64,000 bases of DNA from Mesocentrotus franciscanus. Lineage: Eukaryota; Echinodermata; Echinoidea; Camarodonta; Strongylocentrotidae. The stretch's first letter is position 1, and each line of letters opens with the position of its first letter. Below are positions 24,701 to 36,700 of this stretch, piece after piece. The DNA is taken from assembly GCA_037976565.1 (NCBI GenBank), contig CP137680.1, forward strand, positions 23,536,171-23,600,170, read 5' to 3'. Under the pieces are notes generated by a model that was not told where the DNA came from, searched no databases, and worked only from the letters and a program-made list of their open reading frames with translations. The position numbers and the translations under genes are program-made.

Positions 24701-27700
24701 CTCAAAGGCTGCAGTAGAGACTAGGTCTACATCTACCCTAGATCTATTAAGACTCAAGACCAAGTAGGTCTATCTATCATGAACATGCTTGACTATAGTA
24801 CTAGATGTAGAACTAGAAGTCTAGTCTATATATTAATTATTATATAGGTCTAGGCCTAGACTCTAGGTCTAGTGAGTAGTCTACTGTAATAATAGTCTAT
24901 CTAGTCTACATCTAGGCTAGAGCTAAATCAAGATCTAACTTATTCTAGACTAGATTAGAGACAGTAGAGTCTAGGTCTAGCCTATAATAACTAATTTTCT
25001 TTTATAAAATGTTAATGTTAAAACAAACATCCTGTACAAGGCTGTAGACCTAGAAATATATACTCAAGTATGATTATGAAGTAGTCTAGATCTAGTACTA
25101 GTAGTCAAGTAGATTCCTCTCAAGACTCGTCTCTAGATCTAGATCTAGTCTATGTCTAGATAGCCTAGGCCTACTCTCTAGATCTAGTCTTGTCTAGATT
25201 CTATAAATAAGCCCAAAGCTACAACTAGACCTAGCCTAGTATAACTATAAGCACAAGACCCATCGGTAACCATAGAACATGATGATTCCTAAGGCCGTGT
25301 TGGACCTAGATCTATATTGTTATCAACGGCAAGAATAAATTAGATTAATGAATTTTTACCTGTCCTAACAAACAATCGTCGGTAGACAATTACAGTTGGA
25401 CTTGCATGAATTTATATGCATGGGACTGAAATGAATTAACCGGTACAATTCGTCAACTTTTAGCCCAGTTGGGGAGTGATATTAACTGATATTTATCTAA
25501 AATATCGTTTGGTTAAATAAAAATTTATTTGCATAAAAATGAAAGAAATACTTTTTTTCTTCCAAAATAACAGAGTTTTTATCAACAGAATTAATATTTT
25601 CAGAGAAAAACGGAATTTACTTACTTTTCAAGGACCTCTCTTGCAGTAGATTAGCGATGCCATTTTGTGGTTGATTTACCCCAAATTGGCTAGCCTTGAT
25701 TACAGACCCCTAAAAATCTATTTCAGCTTAAAATCGATTTGATGAAACAGCTCACAACTATCGATTTTAAGCTAAAACCGATTCGGCCTTAAAATCGATT
25801 TTTAAAATCGATATCGATTTTAGTTGATGAAACACGCCCCTGGTTCGGATGTTCGGCAGAAACATTTTAAATGTTTTTGCAGGCTAATTAACTTGTAATT
25901 TTATACCTAATTTTCATGTCATGATTGCTCATTCTGTATTTACTTTTTTCCCATTTTCCTCCTTTGTGATTCATGCCTCTCCAGTCATGGGCGCGACTTC
26001 ACTGACGCCATTTAAATCCCAAATCCTGACCTCTGCAACGTCGCGACCGCAAGCTATAAACAAGCTAGAATACACGTGCCTATTAGGCACTGATCAAAAC
26101 AAGTTCGGCTCAAACCCAAAAAAGGAAAAAAAAAAAAAAAATTAATTGTAATAATATTGGACAAATTTTACCATCTAAATAATGAAATAAATACATATTA
26201 TAGTATTCTAATTTTTTTTTTCAGGAAAATTAGGAATTTCATTATTTACCCCATTAAAAATAAACATTTATAATAACGGCAATCGAACGAGCCTGGGCTG
26301 CTATCTCTGTGTATTATAACGTATACATCGGTAAATTCAAGATGGCAGCTTTCATGACTCGTAACATTAGACAACAACCGTCTCGGCAAATCTTTAAAAA
26401 TATCATTTATTTTCAAATTGAAAACATGATTCTTGTAAAACTGCAAGTAAAACACGATTAAAAACGGAAATATGAATGTAAGTACTAAAATAGTTACGTT
26501 TAAAGCAGTTTTTTATGTGAAATACGTGCCGTTCGGAAGCAGCTAGTGTTTTTCATCAGGAGTGGGGCAGAAGTCCTCCGTGTTGGTCGGGCCCGTCCGG
26601 CCGGCCCGCCCAGCGCCGACCACCGTAGCTATTAGGCAGCTTGCTATTATATTACCGAACCCCGAACCGAACCAAGTTCGGGTAAAAAATTGCCGAACTC
26701 TGCCGAACCGAACCGAACCCGAACATGGCGCCTGAGTTACAGCACTAATTACATTGAAGTAATATGAAATCATTGATTTCTACGGGACCTAAAGCAGGGT
26801 ATTAAAATGACCCTTTTGAGTTGATTTTTGAAAAGTCTTTGCAAATAAGTTAGTGGATCTTACCATGAGGGTAGCCATCCTTGTTTCTCTGTCATGCTTG
26901 GGTTTGTAATGAATGGATTCAATTTGGTTGAGAGAGAGAAGCTCCCCTCCTTGGTTCTTATCAGTGCTTATCTCCACGTTCTTCCTCTTGTGACCCGTCT
27001 TGACTTTAGGTGCCGATGCCAGTTCTTTCCGCACCTGCTCCGTGCGTATTGCCTGCAAAAATTGAAACATGAATTCCTCAATTAGTCCTAACATTACAAG
27101 GCGTTCTCACAATATAGAAGCATGGAGCAACAGTCAAAGTAAGTAAGCTAGAAAATGAAATGCAAGAAACTGGTGGGAAAGAATTCTTAAAATGTGAACA
27201 TCAGAAAATCTTTCAACAAGTCCCACAGGTAAATGTTGTCATATAATGTTCTTTTCGCTTCATATTTTCAAAAGAAATTACGATGGAATATTATACGGCA
27301 CTACCAAATTTTGGAAAGAAAATGGGAGTACATGGTTGAATTAGGCAACATAAATGAAAATTAAAATCTTGCAGGATGACACTGCCCAAATCTATTAGGT
27401 GAAAGTTTGAATTTCTGAATCACTGTATCACCTTCATTTTATACTATATTTACACTAATTTACACTTGGATTACATTGAAAGCTTGGAGTCTGTACCTAT
27501 GGAACGTAAATGTACCTGTGACACATCAAAAGACAACATACTACACTCTTGTCTACTGATCTTTTTTTTTTTCTCTTTTTTTTTGCAAGAGAGAAATCAA
27601 TCTGTTAAAGGGAGATGGTCGTCAGTTTCCATGTGCAGTTTGTCATAATTCGCTGACACCAGACTTGGTGGAAATACCATTAATGGGTGAACAAGTTTCG

Positions 27701-30700
27701 CACACAGCAAACCCTTACCCCCATCAAGAAATACCCCCTAGACTATCAGAGAGATTTCGGGTGAAAGCAATGTAAGATAATGACTTTACCATCTGGGGGA
27801 TGGGTGGAAAATGCAGAGCATTACATAAAAGGCCTGTTAGTCATATTGAGTAAACAACCGAATGGTGTCGAATTCCCCATGAGAGCCCACTACTACAGGT
27901 ATGTGTCTTTATGCACAAGACAACTCTCTCGATGAAAACCATTTGAAATGCATGCTTACAAAGATGAAAACATTTACAACAGATTAAAACTTATCAAATA
28001 AAGAAATACAAATGATTAGCCCACTTGCAGGGCTCACTTTGAGCTCAATAGATCAATAGGTCAACGAACCTGAAAGTCTTCTTGGGTCAGTATCCTGGTT
28101 TGGCTGATGGCAGTGGCTCGAGTGACTTTCTCTTCCATGGTGAGGTTGCTGGCAGGATTCTCCGCTCCTTCCTTCGCATCGCCCTCATCATCCGAAGAAT
28201 GAACCACGTTGTGCCAGCTGTCATCGCTGGCATTGGAATCATTGCTTGCTGTCTCCCATCCATCTAAAATAAGGTTGGTTAAAAAATCTATTAATAAAAT
28301 GTTCTGTGCACTTAATTTCGTAAGTGATTCGAGTGGCACTAATGTCCTTTGGCAAGACATTAATCTACATTTGCCACTCTCCAATGCTCAAATTAATTTT
28401 TTGTCCACAGGGGCACTTCCAACAAAAAAAAGAGCCCCCCATGAGCCTTCTCGCGGGCGCTCTTTTAGTACTGACGGGGGCTCTTTTTTTAATACAAATT
28501 TCCATTGAATTGGTACCCATGATACTCCTAAATTCTTTGCTATTTCATCATTATCATTTATTTAAGTCGGCATTTTCCCTCTTATAACTTTACAAGTTAC
28601 ATAGGGGTCACTGACTTTCATCCCGTGATGACATTCTCTCCATTTCTTCCCGTTCTGCACATTCCTGCTCATCATTCAGAGCAACCTTATTACATTCTTT
28701 CTGTAGTCTTTACCATTTCCTTCCACAACAAATTAAACTTCTCCCTGTTTCGGTCCTTGCGCGATCGCCTCTAGCTCAAGCAGATATGGGGCGGCAGCGT
28801 GCACATCGGTACTACCGACTGCTGACGGTCCCACTGCACTGCGAGCGTCCATTGTTTGTATCGGTAATACAGTCATAGAGATGGGGAGATGGGAGATCAT
28901 ATAGCGCCATCTTGCGGCGAATAAGCGTACATTTGTTTACAATATGGCGGCCTCTTGACACCGGAAAATTCAAGCGAGAAATCCTGCACGCTAATCTAAC
29001 TTCCATTGTTCCATTTCATTGGTTTAAGGTTTGAAAGTTAAAAATAAATATTGTGTGAAAGTTATAACAGAAAAGATAATCTTTATTTTTTAATTCCACG
29101 GGGGCGATTTTTAATTTTGCAATCTGACGGGGGCGATTATGTAGCTCACGGGGGCAAATCGCCCGTCGTCCCCGTGTATTTTGAGCCTTGCCCTCTCCAC
29201 CTAGGTGTTAAATGGGTACCGACAGGAAATAATTCCATGAATGCGGTGAGCACTGAAACGGTAGCCTAGCAGAGCTGGGGTAATATCGGAGCCCCTTGAG
29301 CACCTTATGTGGTGGATATGTGTGCTATATAAATATCCAATATTATTTTTATTATTATTATAGGGCTCACGATCATTGATTTCATGATTACTATTTTTTG
29401 TTACATTTCTGAATTTTAATTTTTTACCTCGCTCTATAATTATTTACCATTTGAATTATCGAACATTTGAATACCCCATATATTTTTACATGTATGTCTT
29501 TATATGATTTTACATCTTAATCAATTATACAATTCATTTTGCGGGAAGATGGTCCCTTTTTAAAGAAGTAACTTAATCACAAAAAATAATGTGTCAGCTC
29601 ACATCATTCTTATTAATCACTCATTACATATATCATAGTCCAACCAAAGAGGTTATTTATTTGATAAACTTAAGAAACCGATATACCTTTATCCTCCTCC
29701 TTATCTTCGTCTTTCTTTTCACCTAACACCTCCGCCCCGGGGATGAAGTCTGGTGCTACCAGCTCTCCAAATTCCTTGGCTGTCACCGCTGTGGACTGCT
29801 CTGTAGGCTTACCCTGAAATCAAAACAAAGTGAAATTTTGAATTTAAAAAAATGGTAACAGCAGAGTTCGGTTCCAAGCATTTCATAGAAACAAAAATAC
29901 CAGCTTTTTCCCTGATTTTGTCCTTGATTATCCCTGATGGGGTTTCAAAATACAACCAATTTCCAGTGGAAACACCATCAACAATCGGTACTACAGGCAA
30001 TAAGGCAATAAGGCATATATTACTCGTGCAGTGGATATGCATAAGAGACTGGCTCCTTTCTTTAGGGGCCAAATAGATCCCTTGAAGTTTTCCTTGATTT
30101 TAGTGATTTTTTTTCTTCAAATTCACTGACTTTTTTTCCTTGACTTGTGAAAAGGGAGCTCATTTTCCAGGTTTTCCCAGATTTTCAGAATAGCTGAAAA
30201 CCCTATATTGGCAGCAGAAGGGAATCATCTCTACTGACGGCTCAGAACGCTTAACTTGACATCAAAACAATAGGGAGGTATCACTAAAATAATGCATAAA
30301 AACATATCGAAAAGAAATTCCAGGTCCTGGCAAAATTTATCAGGGATATCAACTTGAAACAGTCATAGGTCACTGACCTACAAAGGCAAGGATATTGTAA
30401 GACATGATATTAATATTTTACGTTATGTTAATTCAATTGGGGAAAGATATTACTCTGCGTGGATAACTGTTAAATTTCCCCACATAGCAGATATAAGTCA
30501 CCCATCTAGGTGAATGAGCTATATTTCACACCATAATGCAGTTATACAGTAGGTTTGCGGTTGCACCATGTGAGAGAGAGGGAGGATTGGGGAGTCCTGA
30601 AAAGGACTCTCGGTAATCTATTCTTTCCTGACGACGGATATTCAACCTGTTCGAAACATTGAGCCACTCCTACCATCCATCCTCTCCAACCGGCGCTATA

Positions 30701-33700
30701 GTTCTCCTTAGAACTATAAGTCTTTTAAGTCTTTTTCAAGACTACACCAACAGTCCTTTTCAGGACTCCCCAATCCTCCTTCTCTCTCACATGGTGCAAC
30801 CGCAAACCTACTGTATATCTACATCACCATGCAAGCCGATACTTATAAGCAGCATATAATGCAGTTAGCTATTCACATGCTGAGAGCCAGAAGAGCGTTA
30901 AATATGTATTGAAAGTTATGAGTTAACGCCTTTCTGGCTCCAAACAGATGAATTGGTAGTCTGATGAATTCCACACACACACACACACACACACTAACCT
31001 TGTCTTTTCTGTGGAGAAGCTCCGGGTTGGCTTTCCTGAAGAGGTGGATGAGAGATCTTGATGCGGCCATGACGGACTTGCTACGGTAGGTCTTGTACTG
31101 GGTCAGGTCCTGTAGCAAGTCTGGACCCATTGCGAGGGGACATCTAGCACAAACCTCCCTCACTGCATTCAATCTGAGAAGAAAGTACATGTAAGGTGGG
31201 TAAGTTATGGGACTGTTCAGTTACAAGGTTAGGTCCTGAAGCAGGTTTGGACCCATTGACAGGAGACAGCAAGTTATGTTAAATGCTTAAGGGTACAGAT
31301 ACAATTCAGAGATACTTTTCTATTGTTCTGTATTTATTTCACTCAATTAGCTTGAAATGAGCCCAGGCAGTGTGTAGCTCCATAATTATGTTCTGTAAAG
31401 TATCACAGCTGGAAAAGGCTTGATATAGAGATGTTCCTAACATTATGTATGAGCTTGAAACATATTTTGAGCTATTACACAATATTAACCTTGAGTGTTA
31501 TGAGTTGCAAAAAATAAGAAAAAAAGAAATCAGTTTCATAGCAGAACAGCATGTTTAGGACATTAACCTCAACACAAAATACTACTAAAGTAGATTATCA
31601 CATGTACAATTATACAGCTACTCTTAAAAGCTTATTCACTTATAAGCTACAGCAGGTTCTTTACTGGTATATTAATGGCAAGTGGGTAGAGACAAAAAGG
31701 GATTGATGCTCAACAATGGTCCTGTGCATACCTCACTTCTCTGAGTGTTGTGAGATACAGAAAGGTGAAGTACATTACACTATTAAAAAGCCATTTATTT
31801 CTTGCCATGATGGTTTACCGTGGCATATGGGAATGGAGCTTCAGTCAATCACTTACCCAACTGCCATGACTTCATTTGAATTCCTCTCAGTCACAAAGTT
31901 ATTGACAAGAGTCCTCAGCACAGATTCGATGATGTCGGGTGGTACGAGCTCATGAGTGGCCTGGGCTGTGTACAAGAGAATCTTGGTCACCTCTGAAAAT
32001 GAAAATAGCCACAATGAAGTTTTTATTATTATTATTACATTTGGTATATCATATTTTCAATCTACAGACCTAGTAGAACCATTAAAATGGTGAAAAAATG
32101 CTCCAAAGAAAAAGCTAAAGAAACAGAGATGACATGGGCACCTGATCCATCTAAGTACAAGGGGTCATAAGCACTTCGTCCTGGTCTAAAACAGACTATT
32201 CCCTCTTCAAAGCCTGGGTATCATCTCCAAGGAGCTTAGTCAGCTAAACAGATTATTTTCTTCATTCAATAACTCTAAATGAAACAAAGAAATTGTAACA
32301 ATGGATCAAACTCAATTCAATCCAATCACCCCCCCTCCCCCAACCCCTCACCTGTCAGCCATTTTATGACTTAGAATCAAATGATGGCCTATGCTACATG
32401 CACTTATCTGAAGACTAGGCACTGCCTTATCCTTAACAATTTTTCACAGAAATGCTTCAGAAAACCATTTCCCATGTACATGAATGCGAAGTGGTTTTAT
32501 TTTTTATTTTTTAAACCAAAAACCATATTAAAGGCATTTAAGCTACTCACTTATGAGTATGTCACAAGATAAAGAGATGTGTAACACACTACGCAGGGAG
32601 TTATTCTATGAGGCAGTTTATGTGAATGAGGTTTGTCGAGAGGTAAAAGTCTGACCTTTCTGATGCGGCTGGGTGAATCTCTGAAGGAAAGGATAAAAGT
32701 TGAAGAGGATGAGTTGATGTATTCCAACCAAACGAGAGATGAGGTTGATCATCATTAGCTTCACTTCAAACCTCTCGGTCGTCTTCTCCAGCTGCTTGAA
32801 AAGACGCTCGGCAAAGTCTGAAGAAAGAGAAAAGAAAGAAAGAAACGGTAAATTACACGGATTTTAGCAATGATGCACTCATACATCATTTAATAGCAGT
32901 GTCTTTCTCAGAGGACCAATCACTGCTAGCGGGACTGATGGACGGAAGGACAGACAACCCGAAAACATAATGCCTCTAGCACCACCTCGGGTGGGCAGAG
33001 AATAAAAACAGATTTCTTGAATGTCATGCTCATGAACACAATCTAGTGGATCATGGATAAGTATTGCTGAGTTTCTCCTGTAAATTATTCATTGAGGTTT
33101 GTAATCTATACTTTGACAATTGAGTGCAAACACCACAAAATTTCTGAAAAAATACACATATTTGTTTAGAATCATCTACAAGAAAATGTGCATTTCATGC
33201 ATTCAAATACAATGGACCAACCTTGAGGATCATGGACAAGATGCAATGCTGAAAAGTTGAACGCTACGTTCTTCTTTCGCTTCTTTTTGTGCTTCTGTAT
33301 GAGGGGGAAGAATAGATACAGTACATCATAAGCCCAAGATTATGAAAGAACAAATTCATCAAAAAACATTACAAATAGTAAAAAAAAAGTAAAAAATCTG
33401 AAATTTTATTACCATACCTCACAATATTTTTTGAATAATCTACTAATGAATTATTCATATATTCATATTTACACAAAGAATATGATTTTTTTTTTTTTTA
33501 CAGGTACACTGCATTCATACAAGTTCAAACGTTTAAATTCAAAGTATGTCAAGAAATGAGATTAAGATTACAACTGATACTACAAAGAAAGATCCAGGAT
33601 TGTCTGGTGGGAGAGGTGGAGGGGCATATGAACTGCACACTTTGTCCATAATACCACAGTTCCAAGACCATAAAATAAGCATACACCTTATAAATGGGGC

Positions 33701-36700
33701 AGAATTTCTTACCCTGAGTACTGTGAGAGCCTTCTTGGTTTTCTTCTGTCTCTTCTTCGATGTCTTGTTGACCTTGTCCTTAATGAGGATATGTTTGGCA
33801 GTAGTTCCCTCATCCTTTCACATCAAATATAATATAATCAAACAAGACAATAACATACAACATAAATTATACTAGAAACAAATGCATGGGTATCTCAATA
33901 TGTGATCAAGCATATATGTATGTCTATCACATAATCAGTAGGGGAAGTCTTACCTAGCTGGGGAGGTATTCCAAGATTCATTTTATATCAGTGAGATAAA
34001 ATACCCTTAAAATCTTTTTAAATCGGTATTCTGAGAATCATTTTATCTTCCAGTTGTGCAACACTTGCCCCTGCGTCAATTGTTCCAAGTCAATTTCCCA
34101 CACTAACCAAATTTATAACCTCAACACTAGAGTGACTAGACCCAACACTACACTTAACCATAACTTAGAGACATATAGAAGCGGGCTCTCATGGTGAATA
34201 TGACGCCATTCAGGGGTTTACCCAATAACAGGCGTTGTCAATCCCCAGGATTAGCCCTCAGTATTAAGACCAACAGGCTTTCTGTATTCACTGCTCTGCC
34301 TTTTTCACCCATTCCCCCATAATAGCTGCATTTACACTGCAACTAAAAATTGTCGGTTTTTCTCACTATGCTGGTAGTTGCTACCAGCAAACGCCACGAA
34401 AAATAGAAATCGAAAAACCCACTTCTGGAGTGTGGTTTTTTAAATGCCCGTCGAAGTTTCACCTGTTATTTGCAGTGTAAAAGCAAACTTTGGTGAGACA
34501 CCATTTTTTTGTCACGTAACTCTCCTCGCTTCAGCGCTAACGCATACAGGGCACCGATATGTCACGCATGCGCACTACTCACCAAAAAACTAGTATGAGC
34601 AACTTCAATGATTTTTCATGTCTTTTTTTCCAGTAGTTTAAATGGTAGTACAAAAAATTGATGATCTTTTAAAATGGTCTTTTGAATGTGTAAATGGGTC
34701 TATGGTAAAGTCATTATCTTACTTTTCCCCCACCCGAAGACTCTGAGAGAGACTAGGGAGTATTTCTTGATTGGACTACAGGTGTACTGTGTGCAGACTT
34801 GTACACCCATCAAATTGTTTCCTGAACACTAACCATCTACCTCTGAAGAAATTAAACCCGGATCAATTGTGGAAGGAGCAAATGTTGCGTCACCTTCCTC
34901 CCAAGAGCTCTGTTCCATCGTAGGAATTGTGAGAAGGGAAATATTGAGTATATTTGATGAAAATAATAATGAGATGTTCTCCCTGAATAAGATCAGGGGG
35001 GTGTTTCACAAAGATCCTAAGTTGAACTTATCTCTAAGTTGGATTTAACAATTATGGAAAGCCGTTAGCATCTTTGAAAATATTTTGTAAAAGTTATTTT
35101 AAAAGGCATAAAAATGTTGATTCAAATTATTCATATTTTCTATTATCAAGGTGATTTCATGTTCTTGATGTGGAATTTATGAAAAGTCTAAAATACTTGA
35201 ATTTTTGCTTTTGAACATATTTTATTTTAAGGCTACAAATGGCTCTCCATAATATTTAAGTCCAACTTAGAGTTTAGTTCGACTTATGATCTTTGTGAAA
35301 CACCCCCCAGGTAAATCAAGATGAAACATGAGACTTACTTCTGATTCGCTGTCACTGTCATCATCATCTCCTTCTTCATCGGACCCAAGGAAGAATTTCA
35401 AACCTGTGACCAGGATCTAAACAAGGTACGTTAATGATAAACATACAATAAAAAGGAATCTGCACTTGGCTGTACAGAGTGCTAATCTGCATGCTCCATA
35501 GCTAGTAGAGGAAAGATAGTTGTGAGACTTTTCTCTTGACAGTGCCACGACAATTCAAACAGAATCACAGCACCTCAGATGTAGTTTATAGCAGACTCGA
35601 GCCACCAGTCCCCCCTTCCCCATTTTGTATTCCCCCCTGCAATGAACAATGACGTTATTTCAATATATTCAGTGGAATCCTAAAGCTACTGTGATTATGA
35701 CAAAGTGGGATAAGGCTCGTACAGTCGTTCAGATGTTGTAAATTTATTGCTCTTTTTTAATTCATTTAATTTGACACAAAAATGCCTGCTCTGGCCCTTT
35801 GATTGTTTTTAGTAATTACTCAAGCATAACACCAGGCAAGAGTCCTTACCTTGGTAACTTTTGAGAAGCAAGCTGTCACAATCACATTCACTGTCTTGGT
35901 ATCATTCCTGTCAAAAGAAATCAAACAGCAAGATGAAACATACAAACAGTTTCTTTTTAAAAGCAAAACGTTGAAACGACTATCAAACAATTTTGAGAGG
36001 TCATGAGGTAACTAATGATCCAAAATTTGTTGGGCGGACATTTGCTCCAAGCTTTGCTTTACAGGATTAGGGTAAGTGTTTCAATTGGGCTTCAGCTTAT
36101 ATTTTGAGCTGGGTGAGGTACAAGTACGTGCATGGTATTGGATTAATATTCTGGATTTATATGGCATTTTATACATCTACGTCTCGAAGCGCTTTTCTGA
36201 AGAACTATTTTCCTCGTCATCAGATTCAGACTTGCCCTCACACATTGTACATGTATGCACATTCTCCATTCCCTGGGGAGCATTCCAGCCAGGCGCCATT
36301 TTACAGATGCTCACAATGCAGAGGCAACTACAATGACTTTTGTATCCTACCGAGTACCCATCTAAATCCTGGGTGGAGAGAAGCAAAGTAATAAGTGCCA
36401 TGCCGAAGATCTTCACATGTCCAGTACGGTGTTTAAACCACTCAACCATGACACCTCTTCTGGACTGAGGGTTTGACGTTAGCTATTTGCTTAGGGTCAG
36501 AAATTAAGTGCAGAGCAATCACAAGAGCAAGTGCTACGGAACTGGTAAACGTCATCCAGTGCATTGCTGACAGTAAATGACGAAGCAAAAGAAACATGAC
36601 AGAGAGAGAAACATTTTCTCTTTACCATATTTGCCAGCGTAAAGGCCGCAGTATTTTCGGAAGAGAAAATATCAAAAAGTCTGGGTGCGGTCTATGCGCC

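Larger units (their letters stand above)
21004..26747. mobile_element. hAT-like element (5.7 kb) in SDAD1 intron 15, with a nested insertion
   Basis: Ends tagtgctgta and tacagcacta are inverted. The flanks attacatc (20996-21003) and attacatt (26748-26755) form an 8-bp target duplication with one mismatch. Just inside both ends are runs of ccgaaccgaacc type. A TAGNG terminus with an 8-bp duplication fits the hAT superfamily. Most of its length is a second element (21091-25843), so its own sequence is only about 1 kb and non-coding. Confidence 0.75.

Noticed and set aside
36076..36449. ORFs on both strands of 86-95 codons
   Set aside because: The region is a tRNA-derived SINE; the signature words of the SINE body explain it.
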